NCBI RefSeq assembly: GCF_014193255.1 | Contig: NZ_JACHZB010000008.1 | Location: 244,506 to 308,505 of the forward strand | Source of the DNA: Rhizobium sp. BK196 | GTDB taxonomy: Bacteria > Pseudomonadota > Alphaproteobacteria > Rhizobiales > Rhizobiaceae | DNA length: 64,000 bases | Direction: 5' to 3' | Part shown: one piece after another, positions 1 through 6,726 of the stretch | How positions within the stretch are numbered: position 1 is the first letter of the stretch | Layout: each line of letters opens with the position of its first letter | Translations under genes and position numbers: made by a program | The notes under the pieces: generated by a model | The model's input: the letters and a program-made list of their open reading frames with translations, nothing else | What the model was told of the DNA's origin: nothing | The model's database searches: none

Positions 1-660
1 TGATTGTGATTGTTGTAGTCCAGCGAACCGGGCAGCAAGGGTGCGGCAGCATTGGCTTTGGCGATCTTAAACAAGGCGTTCCCCAGTTCGGGTGCGGCTC
101 CCCTGCCGCACACTCGGCAAACACAAAGAAACAGGATCACGCAGCACCAGGCGTCATGCCCGTGCCTTCATCTTGCGGAAACAGTTGCTCGGCTGCGCCT
201 TTGACGGCCGCCGCTCCAATATTTCCCCGCAAGATTTCATCTCGTATGTTCGCGGAGACCTTCGAAAGCCCGAATGGTCACGCGTGGCCTTTGGCGTATC
301 CGGTCTCGTCTGAGGCGAAAATTCTTCCGGGGCGAACGTCAATTGCAGCGCGGATTTATAGGAGCTTTTGCGCAAACGGCAACGGCTTTTTCCGCGTCGT
401 TAGGCTGACGTTATGATTGGATTTTGTACCGATTGCGCGTCATCCGCTAATTTGGTGGTCAAATGTCACATTTATGCATTGTGGAAACGGTTTCACACAT
501 ACCATAGCATGTGGTTTTCGTAGCTTAGGTAGATCTGAGACCGAATTTCCTTGGTGGGGAAAATGCGCGGCGCGCAAGCCTCGCGAAAGCTTCGGGCTAA
601 GAACGACGACTTCCGTGGCCAGCTTAAGGGTTTAAGCCATAGGTATTTTCGAATCGACTG
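1..660. other. Left-edge region with no supportable gene
   Basis: Short open frames cross this stretch on both strands, but none has a good ribosome-binding site, a recognisable motif, or the C/G-rich third codon positions of the neighbouring genes. The part from about 400 to 660 is more AT-rich and could hold a promoter for a gene left of the window. It may include decayed sequence. I see no tRNA, IS end or repeat here. Confidence 0.4.
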
Positions 661-663
661 AAT

Positions 664-693
664 AAAAAAGGGCGGCCCGAAGACCGCCCTTTT
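664..693 (-). terminator. Rho-independent terminator of groESL
   Basis: The inverted repeat AAAAGGGCGG (666-675) and CCGCCCTTTT (684-693) encloses an 8-base loop. Read on the minus strand it ends in a U-rich run, about 45 bases past the groEL stop. The A/T flanks are symmetrical, so it may act in both directions. Confidence 0.85.
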
Positions 694-736
694 CATTCCG
701 GAGACCGGAATGGATATCAGTGATGGCTTACGCCTA

Positions 737-2374
737 TCACATCATGTCCATACCGCCCATGCCGCCCATGCCACCAGGCATTGCCGGAGCGTCCTTCTTC
801 GGCAGCTCGGCGATCATGGCTTCCGTGGTGATCAGCAGCGAAGCCACCGAAGCCGCGTTCTGCAGAGCCGTACGGACGACCTTGACCGGGTCGACGATGC
901 CGAGCTGGATCAGGTCGCCATATTCGCCGGTCTGGGCGTTGTAGCCGTAGTTGTCTTCGTTCTTGTCGAGGATCTTGCCGACAACGATCGAAGCTTCGTC
1001 ACCTGCGTTTTCAGCGATCTGGCGAACCAGAGCCTGGAGAGCGCGGCGAACGATGTTGATACCAGCTTCCTGATCGTCGTTTTCGCCCTTGGCCTTGATC
1101 TTCGTGGAAGAACGCAGCAGAGCGACGCCGCCGCCCGGTACGATACCTTCCTGAACAGCAGCGCGCGTCGCGTTGAGGGCGTCGTCGATGCGGTCCTTCT
1201 TTTCCTTCACTTCGACTTCCGTCGAACCGCCGACGCGGATGACGGCAACGCCGCCAGCGAGCTTGGCAAGACGTTCCTGCAGCTTTTCGCGATCGTAGTC
1301 GGAGGTGGTTTCTTCGATCTGGGCCTTGATCTGGGCAACACGGCCTTCGATGTCGGACTTAGCGCCGGCGCCGTCGACGATCGTGGTGTTTTCCTTGGAG
1401 ATCGAGACCTTCTTGGTGCGGCCGAGCATGTCGAGCGTGACGCTCTCAAGCTTGATGCCGAGGTCTTCGGAGATGACAGTGCCGCCCGTCAGGATAGCGA
1501 TGTCTTCCAGCATGGCCTTGCGACGATCGCCGAAGCCCGGAGCCTTGACAGCAGCAATCTTCAGGCCGCCGCGCAGCTTGTTGACGACGAGCGTAGCAAG
1601 AGCTTCGCCTTCGACGTCTTCAGCGATGATGAGGAGCGGCTTGCCGGTCTGAACGACAGCTTCGAGAACCGGGAGCATGGACTGCAGGTTCGAGAGCTTC
1701 TTTTCGTGCAGGAGGATGAAGGCGTCTTCGAGGTCAGCAACCATCTTTTCCGGGTTGGTGACGAAGTACGGGCTCAGGTAGCCGCGGTCGAACTGCATGC
1801 CTTCGACGACTTCGAGTTCGGTTTCAGCGGTCTTGGCTTCTTCGACGGTGATGACGCCTTCGTTGCCGACCTTCTGCATAGCTTCAGCAATGTCGAGACC
1901 GATCTGCTTTTCGCCGTTTGCGGAGATCGTGCCGACCTGGGCAACTTCTTCCGACGTGTTGATCTTCTTGGCCTTGGCCTGGAGATCCTTGACGACTTCG
2001 GCAACAGCGAGGTCGATACCGCGCTTCAGGTCCATCGGGTTCATGCCGGCAGCAACTGCCTTTGCGCCTTCGCGAACGATGGCCTGTGCGAGAACCGTGG
2101 CGGTCGTGGTGCCGTCACCGGCGACGTCGTTGGTCTTCGAAGCAACTTCGCGGACCATCTGGGCGCCCATGTTTTCGAACTTGTCTTCGAGTTCGATTTC
2201 CTTGGCGACCGAAACACCGTCCTTGGTGATGCGCGGCGCGCCGAAGGACTTGTCGATAACGACGTTACGGCCCTTCGGACCGAGCGTGACCTTCACTGCA
2301 TCGGCGAGGATGTCGACGCCGCGCAGCATCTTTTCGCGCGCGCCGCGGCCGAACTTTACTTCTTTAGCTGCCAT
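737..2374 (-). CDS. groEL: Chaperonin GroEL (Hsp60)
   Basis: This is the 60 kDa subunit of the cytosolic GroEL/GroES folding chamber, which encloses non-native proteins and drives folding by ATP hydrolysis. The 545-residue length is standard. The N-terminal ATP-site segment LGPKGRNV lies at about residues 31-38 and the nucleotide-binding GDGTTTATVLA at 86-96. The C-terminus is the usual flexible Gly-Gly-Met repeat ending in MDMM. It lies 56 bp downstream of groES, shares its CIRCE-controlled promoter, and is followed by a hairpin terminator. Rhizobia often carry several groESL copies; whether others exist cannot be seen here. The repetitive groEL code creates long false frames on the opposite strand. 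Confidence 0.98.
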   Translation of the reverse strand: MAAKEVKFGRGAREKMLRGVDILADAVKVTLGPKGRNVVIDKSFGAPRITKDGVSVAKEIELEDKFENMGAQMVREVASKTNDVAGDGTTTATVLAQAIVREGAKAVAAGMNPMDLKRGIDLAVAEVVKDLQAKAKKINTSEEVAQVGTISANGEKQIGLDIAEAMQKVGNEGVITVEEAKTAETELEVVEGMQFDRGYLSPYFVTNPEKMVADLEDAFILLHEKKLSNLQSMLPVLEAVVQTGKPLLIIAEDVEGEALATLVVNKLRGGLKIAAVKAPGFGDRRKAMLEDIAILTGGTVISEDLGIKLESVTLDMLGRTKKVSISKENTTIVDGAGAKSDIEGRVAQIKAQIEETTSDYDREKLQERLAKLAGGVAVIRVGGSTEVEVKEKKDRIDDALNATRAAVQEGIVPGGGVALLRSSTKIKAKGENDDQEAGINIVRRALQALVRQIAENAGDEASIVVGKILDKNEDNYGYNAQTGEYGDLIQLGIVDPVKVVRTALQNAASVASLLITTEAMIAELPKKDAPAMPGGMGGMGGMDMM

Positions 2375-2430
2375 TTTGAGAACTCCTGAAAAGGGGTGTC
2401 AACGATATCAAATGAAAGACAACCGGCTGA

Positions 2431-2727
2431 TTAGCCGATGATGCCCATGATGTCGGCTTCCTTCATGATGAGAAGGTCTTCGCCGTTGATCTTGACTTCG
2501 GTGCCAGACCACTTGCCGAACAGGACGCGGTCGCCAGCCTTGACGTCGAGTGCTACGACCTTGCCGGACTCGTCACGAGCGCCGGAGCCGACAGCGACGA
2601 TTTCGCCTTCCTGCGGCTTTTCCTTAGCGGTATCCGGGATGATGATGCCGCCCTTGGTCTTCTCTTCGGATTCAACGCGGCGAACGACGACGCGATCGTG
2701 AAGCGGGCGGAAATTGGTGCTTGCCAT
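2431..2727 (-). CDS. groES: Co-chaperonin GroES (Hsp10)
   Basis: The 98-residue protein is the lid of the GroEL chamber, forming a heptameric ring that caps it and promotes substrate encapsulation. The N-terminal FRPLHDRVVVRR is the canonical GroES strand. The GGIIIPDTAKEKPQEG region matches the mobile loop that contacts GroEL. It is the first gene of the groESL operon. The leader of about 80 bases carries a CIRCE inverted repeat immediately after the predicted promoter, so HrcA repression relieved by heat is expected. Confidence 0.98.
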   Translation of the reverse strand: MASTNFRPLHDRVVVRRVESEEKTKGGIIIPDTAKEKPQEGEIVAVGSGARDESGKVVALDVKAGDRVLFGKWSGTEVKINGEDLLIMKEADIMGIIG

Positions 2728-2784
2728 TGTCTAATCCCTCGATCAAATGACATTCGCGAGCCGGGGTGGCCCACAAGGATGATG

Positions 2785-2811
2785 TTAGCACTCAACTCCT
2801 GTGAGTGCTAG
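2785..2811 (-). promoter_or_regulatory. CIRCE operator (HrcA binding site)
   Basis: On the plus strand the arms read TTAGCACTC (2785-2793) and GAGTGCTAG (2803-2811), separated by exactly nine bases. This is the CIRCE consensus with one end mismatch. It sits at the predicted transcription start of groES, where HrcA would block initiation. Confidence 0.95.
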
Positions 2812-2818
2812 CGCCGTG

Positions 2819-2847
2819 CATTTAGGGATGGCTCCGAAAGGAGTCAA
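2819..2847 (-). promoter_or_regulatory. Predicted groES promoter
   Basis: Read on the minus strand, TTGACT (-35, 2842-2847) is followed after 17 bases by TAAATG (-10, 2819-2824). The CTTGACT context also resembles the -35 of alphaproteobacterial RpoH promoters, so heat-shock sigma control may overlap. The CIRCE begins just downstream. Confidence 0.6.
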
Positions 2848-2948
2848 GAAGAGCCTTCACGGATTTTTGCGCCGGAATTGTGGAAGCGGGCGGGATTCCT
2901 CAATATGGTTACCGAGCCGGGGCCACGTCCGGCTTTTCCCACAAGCCT

Positions 2949-2978
2949 TGGCGGGACCGCGCAGGTTTAATCCCGCCA
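2949..2978. promoter_or_regulatory. 8-bp dyad upstream of the HAD gene
   Basis: TGGCGGGA (2949-2956) and TCCCGCCA (2971-2978) form a perfect inverted repeat with a 14-base spacer, in the 350-bp region between divergent groES and the HAD gene. It has no U-run, so an operator or RNA hairpin is more likely than a terminator. No regulator can be assigned. Confidence 0.3.
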
Positions 2979-3081
2979 TGTTTGCATCCTCCGTCATCCT
3001 CTCCGGACTGAGAAAATGCCTTGCCATTGAAGTCCGCCTTTGCAATGTCACCGGTGACCGAAAGCGAAGCAGGAAAGCGGA

Positions 3082-3930
3082 ATGGCAAAGCGGATTGCAA
3101 ACTTCTCCGAGATCACCGATCGATATGATGTGCTGCTCTGCGATGTCTGGGGCGTCGTGCATAACGGCATTGATCCCTTTCCGAAAGCCGGCGAGGCGCT
3201 GCAGGCCGCCCGTGCCGCCGGCCTGACCGTCGTTCTCATCACCAATTCACCGCGCGTGTCCTGGCAGGTCGTTGAGCAGTTGCGCCAGATCGGCGTGCCC
3301 GACGGCGCCTATGACCGCATCGTCACCTCCGGCGATGTCACCCGGGCGCTGATTGCCCAAGGTCCGCGCGAGGTTTTCCTGCTCGGCCCGGAGCGCGACA
3401 ATCCGATCCTTGAAGGCCTTGATATCGAGCGCGCCGCCGCCGGCGAGGCGACCTCCGTCGTCTGCACCGGCTTCTTCGACGACGAGACGCAGACGCCGGA
3501 GGATTACACCGACATGCTGCTGGACTTCAAAGCCCGCAACGTGCCGATGATCTGCGCCAATCCCGATCTCGTCGTCGAGCGCGGCCACCGCATCATTCCG
3601 TGCGCCGGCGCCATGGCCGCCTATTATGAGCAGCTCGGCGGCTCCACCCGCATCGCCGGCAAGCCGCACCGGCCAATCTATGAGGCGACACTTGCGTCGG
3701 CCCGTGAGGTTCGCGGCGACTTCCCGATTGACCGTGTGCTGGCGATTGGGGACGGCATGCCGACGGATGTCCGCGGCGCCTTGAATTATGGCCTCGACCT
3801 TCTCTACATCAGCGGTGGTATCCACGCGAAGGAATATACGTTGAACGGCGAGACCGACGAGGCGATCCTCCACGCCTATCTCGAACGGGAAAGAGCCGCA
3901 CCCAAGTGGTGGATGCCGCGCCTCGCATAA
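3082..3930 (+). CDS. Class IIA HAD-type hydrolase (TIGR01459-like)
   Basis: This 282-residue protein belongs to the NagD-like class IIA branch of the haloacid dehalogenase superfamily. Motif I is CDVWGVVHNG with Asp21 as probable nucleophile. Motif II is in LITNSPR near residue 55. The C-terminal GDGMPTDVRGA supplies the metal-binding acidic residues. The second Asp of the usual DxD motif, the general acid of most HAD phosphatases, is Trp here; I recall this as common in the TIGR01459 group, so it may define the family. The start follows AGGAAA at a suitable distance. It is 10 bp upstream of ribF and probably co-transcribed, which hints at a nucleotide or flavin-phosphate substrate, but this is only inference. 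Confidence 0.9.
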   Translation: MAKRIANFSEITDRYDVLLCDVWGVVHNGIDPFPKAGEALQAARAAGLTVVLITNSPRVSWQVVEQLRQIGVPDGAYDRIVTSGDVTRALIAQGPREVFLLGPERDNPILEGLDIERAAAGEATSVVCTGFFDDETQTPEDYTDMLLDFKARNVPMICANPDLVVERGHRIIPCAGAMAAYYEQLGGSTRIAGKPHRPIYEATLASAREVRGDFPIDRVLAIGDGMPTDVRGALNYGLDLLYISGGIHAKEYTLNGETDEAILHAYLERERAAPKWWMPRLA

Positions 3931-3940
3931 GAGAAAACCG

Positions 3941-4924
3941 ATGACCGTGTTCCACCGCAATGAAACCCGCGATCCGTTGCCCAAACATCTGAAGGGCGGC
4001 GTCGTCGCCATCGGCAATTTCGACGGCGTCCATCGCGGCCACCAGTCGGTGTTGAACCGGGCGCTCGATATTGCAAGAGAGCGCGGCATTCCCGCCCTTG
4101 TGCTGACTTTCGAGCCGCATCCGCGCACCGTCTTCAAGCCGGATACGCCGGTCTTCCGCCTGACGCCAGCGCCCTTCAAGGCGCAGATACTGGAAGCAAT
4201 GGGCTTTAATGCGGTCATTGAATATCCCTTCGACTACGATTTTTCGCAGCGTTCAGCGGAGGATTTCATCCATTCCATCCTGAAGGACTGGCTCGCGGCA
4301 TCAGAGGTTGTGACCGGCTTCGACTTTCATTTCGGCCGCGGCCGTGAGGGCGGACCTGCCTTTCTGATGGATGCTGGCAACAGATACGGCTTCGGCGTCA
4401 CGCTGATCGATGCTTTCCGCGACGAAAACACGGACGTTGTTTCTTCAAGCCATATCCGGGCGCTTTTGAAGGAAGGCGATGTCTCCTTGGTCGCTGCCAT
4501 GCTCGGCTATCATTATACGGTGCAGTCGAAGGTCATCGATGGCGAGAAGCTTGGCCGCCAGCTCGGCTTTCCGACCGCCAATATGCAGTTGCCGCCGGAG
4601 GCGGAACTTGCAGCCGGCATTTACGCCGTTCGTTTCCGCCTCGAAAACGGCAGGCTCTATGATGCGGTGGCAAGCTATGGCCGGCGCCCGACCGTGACTG
4701 AAAACGGCGTGCCCTTGCTCGAAACTTATCTTTTCGATTTCAGCGGCGATCTCTACGGCCAGACCTGCTCGGTCTCCTTCTTCGGTTATCTTCGCCCCGA
4801 ACTGAAATTCGATGGGCTCGATCCGCTCGTCGCGCAGATCAAGCGCGACGAGGAGGAGGCGAGGGCGCTTCTGTCAGGTGTGAGACCGCTCGGCGAGCTC
4901 GACCGGAAGCTCTGTTTCGACTGA
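3941..4924 (+). CDS. ribF: Bifunctional riboflavin kinase / FAD synthetase
   Basis: RibF phosphorylates riboflavin to FMN and adenylylates FMN to FAD in the cytosol. The N-terminal half is the nucleotidyltransferase domain with GNFDGVHRGH at residues 25-34. The C-terminal half from about residue 190 is the riboflavin kinase domain, with GRQLGFPTANMQL near residue 206. The 327-residue length is normal. The gene follows the HAD hydrolase by 10 bp. The stop codon is followed directly by a short palindromic intergenic repeat. Confidence 0.96.
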   Translation: MTVFHRNETRDPLPKHLKGGVVAIGNFDGVHRGHQSVLNRALDIARERGIPALVLTFEPHPRTVFKPDTPVFRLTPAPFKAQILEAMGFNAVIEYPFDYDFSQRSAEDFIHSILKDWLAASEVVTGFDFHFGRGREGGPAFLMDAGNRYGFGVTLIDAFRDENTDVVSSSHIRALLKEGDVSLVAAMLGYHYTVQSKVIDGEKLGRQLGFPTANMQLPPEAELAAGIYAVRFRLENGRLYDAVASYGRRPTVTENGVPLLETYLFDFSGDLYGQTCSVSFFGYLRPELKFDGLDPLVAQIKRDEEEARALLSGVRPLGELDRKLCFD

Positions 4925-4976
4925 GCAATTCCAGCAAAAGCGCTTGAGCGTTTTGCGTCCGGAATGCGTAAAAACG
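4924..4976. repeat. Short palindromic intergenic repeat, family A copy 1
   Basis: The element carries GCAATTCCAGCAAAA near one end and GTTTTGC followed by CCGGAATGC at the other, forming an imperfect palindrome. Related copies lie at about 10395 and 44428. All three sit right after or between stop codons of neighbouring genes, like the rhizobial palindromic and mosaic elements. Confidence 0.7.
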
Positions 4977-4985
4977 AAGACCCGC

Positions 4986-6200
4986 TCAGGCAGCGCCAAG
5001 TACGGGCTGTGCCTTCTGCCGCGGCAGCGGCGGGAAGGCGAGCGCGATCGCCGCCGCACCGAGCCCGACCAGAGCGGAGCCGATGAACAGCCACGAATAA
5101 TTGGCATAGGTATCGTAGATCCAGCCGCCGATCAGCGGACCGAACGCCATGCCGATGCTCGACAGCATCGTTGCCGCCCCGAACACCGTGCCGATGATGC
5201 GCGGGCCGAAATATTCACGTGCCAGCACGGCATAGAGTGGCATCACGCCGCCATAGGCGCTGCCGAAGATGACGGCGAGCGCATAGAACTCCCCGAGTTT
5301 GCTGACAGCAAGGTAGGTGGCAAGGGCCGCAGCCTGCACCAGCAGAGCTGCGATGATGACCGGTTTCACGCCGATCCGGTCCGCCAGCGTGCCATAGAGC
5401 AGGCGCCCGCCGAGACCGGCGAGACCCTCGACACTGTAGATACTGACGGCAGCCATAGGTGCAACGCCGCAAAGTGTTGCGTAGCTCACCATATGGAAGA
5501 TCGGTCCGGAATGGGCGGCACAGCAGGCGAAGAAGGTCAGCCCGAGCACGATGAACTGCGGCGAGCGGAAAACCTTCCACAAATTGGGGGCACTGCCATC
5601 GCCCGACACGACGGCCTCATGCGTATCCTGCGGTGGCGACGGCCGGCGGCGCACGAGAAGGGCGGCCGGGATCATCAGGACGAGCGCACCGATGCCGATG
5701 ATCATCATTGCGGGGCGCCATTCATAAGCGGTGATCAGCCAGCGCGCGAAGGGCGAAATCGTCATCGGAGCAACACCCATGCCCGCCGAAACCAAGGAGA
5801 CGGCAAGGCCGCGGTTCTCGTCGAACCACTCCGTCGTCGCGGCGATCATCGGCGCGAAAAAGGCACTGGCTGAAAGCCCGACGAGCACGCCGTAGGTCAG
5901 CTGGAACTGCAGAAGCGTTTCCGCGCGGCTGGCAAGCATCAGCGCCAGCCCGAGGATGACGGAGCCGATCAGCACCACCGGGCGCGGCCCGTATCGGTCG
6001 CTGGCAGCACCCCAGAAAAAGCCGCCTATGCCCATGACGATGAAATTCAGCGTCATGGCGCTGGCGATGCCGGCATGCGACCAGCCGGTCGCGGTTGCTA
6101 TCGGTTGCTGGAAAATGGCGAGGGAAAACATGGCGCCGAGAGCGACGCACGTCATCAGTGCGCCGGCCGCGACGATTACCCAACGATAGGAACTGCTCAT
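4986..6200 (-). CDS. MFS transporter, oxalate/formate-antiporter-like
   Basis: The 404-residue protein has about twelve hydrophobic segments and the MFS loop motif GAASDRYGPRPVV between helices 2 and 3, so it is an inner-membrane secondary transporter. The pattern (N-terminal YRWVIVAAG, ATGWSHAGIASA) resembles the oxalate/formate antiporter and monocarboxylate branch; the substrate is unknown. I chose the ATG at 6200 because AAGGAG lies 8 bases upstream and the first helix begins at once. A longer frame to 6338 adds 46 polar residues that look untranslated. It faces the downstream end of ribF convergently. Confidence 0.88.
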   Translation of the reverse strand: MSSSYRWVIVAAGALMTCVALGAMFSLAIFQQPIATATGWSHAGIASAMTLNFIVMGIGGFFWGAASDRYGPRPVVLIGSVILGLALMLASRAETLLQFQLTYGVLVGLSASAFFAPMIAATTEWFDENRGLAVSLVSAGMGVAPMTISPFARWLITAYEWRPAMMIIGIGALVLMIPAALLVRRRPSPPQDTHEAVVSGDGSAPNLWKVFRSPQFIVLGLTFFACCAAHSGPIFHMVSYATLCGVAPMAAVSIYSVEGLAGLGGRLLYGTLADRIGVKPVIIAALLVQAAALATYLAVSKLGEFYALAVIFGSAYGGVMPLYAVLAREYFGPRIIGTVFGAATMLSSIGMAFGPLIGGWIYDTYANYSWLFIGSALVGLGAAAIALAFPPLPRQKAQPVLGAA

Positions 6201-6726
6201 ATCCTTATCACTCCTTGCGGACGGATTTAACCGGGCATGATGATTTCTCATGCCTGCGAGTAAAGACGTTCGGGTAATCCGCATTTCGACAGGAGCTTTG
6301 ACTTTTGTATCGAGAGCAACAAAATCGCCACCACGCATAGTTCCTGCACTTTGCAGATCCGTTGCGACCTGAAACTGTTGCAGCCAGTCAGCTTCGGAGT
6401 GACCTCCGTCACCGTCAATCTGATGGCGCCGGCAGCCGCCAGAGCCTGACGGTCGCAGGTGACGAGCCGCAGATGCCCGTCTGCGGCTTTGCGTGAAGCC
6501 GGGAGGCTGAAATCCCTCTTCCTTTTCCGCTGAAAAACGCCTATGAACCGGCCCGATGAGTAAATTCCGGCTGGCGCATTCGATACGAATTATCGGCCCG
6601 GTCTTCCGCGCGCGCTGAGCGGCCGGAAGGTCCGGGTTTTTGCGCTTGAACTGAGCAAGCGCTTTCCGTCACCATAGATTTGATGTCCGCGCGCCCCGTC
6701 CGGGCCGCCAGAAACGATTGTCACAC
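6201..6726. other. Intergenic region between divergent MFS gene and ileS
   Basis: About 525 bp without a supportable gene. It should contain both divergent promoters. The most distinct structure is a 9-bp perfect hairpin, AGCCGCAGA (6465-6473) and TCTGCGGCT (6480-6488), with a 6-base loop and a short T-run. A smaller GTGAC/GTCAC hairpin lies near 6398. Together they could be a terminator or part of a small RNA. No T-box or cobalamin-riboswitch consensus could be recognised. Confidence 0.4.

Noticed and set aside
1..416. Left-edge 136-codon plus-strand frame
   Set aside because: Codon use does not fit neighbours, no ribosome-binding site is seen, and other frames overlap it, so no product is assigned.
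710..2389. Long plus-strand open frame opposite groEL
   Set aside because: It is a shadow of the GC-rich codons of groEL. It has no ribosome-binding site and shows no recognised family, while groEL is certain.
6421..6540. Cobalamin riboswitch or T-box upstream of ileS
   Set aside because: Hairpins are present but the conserved B12-box and T-box sequences could not be found.
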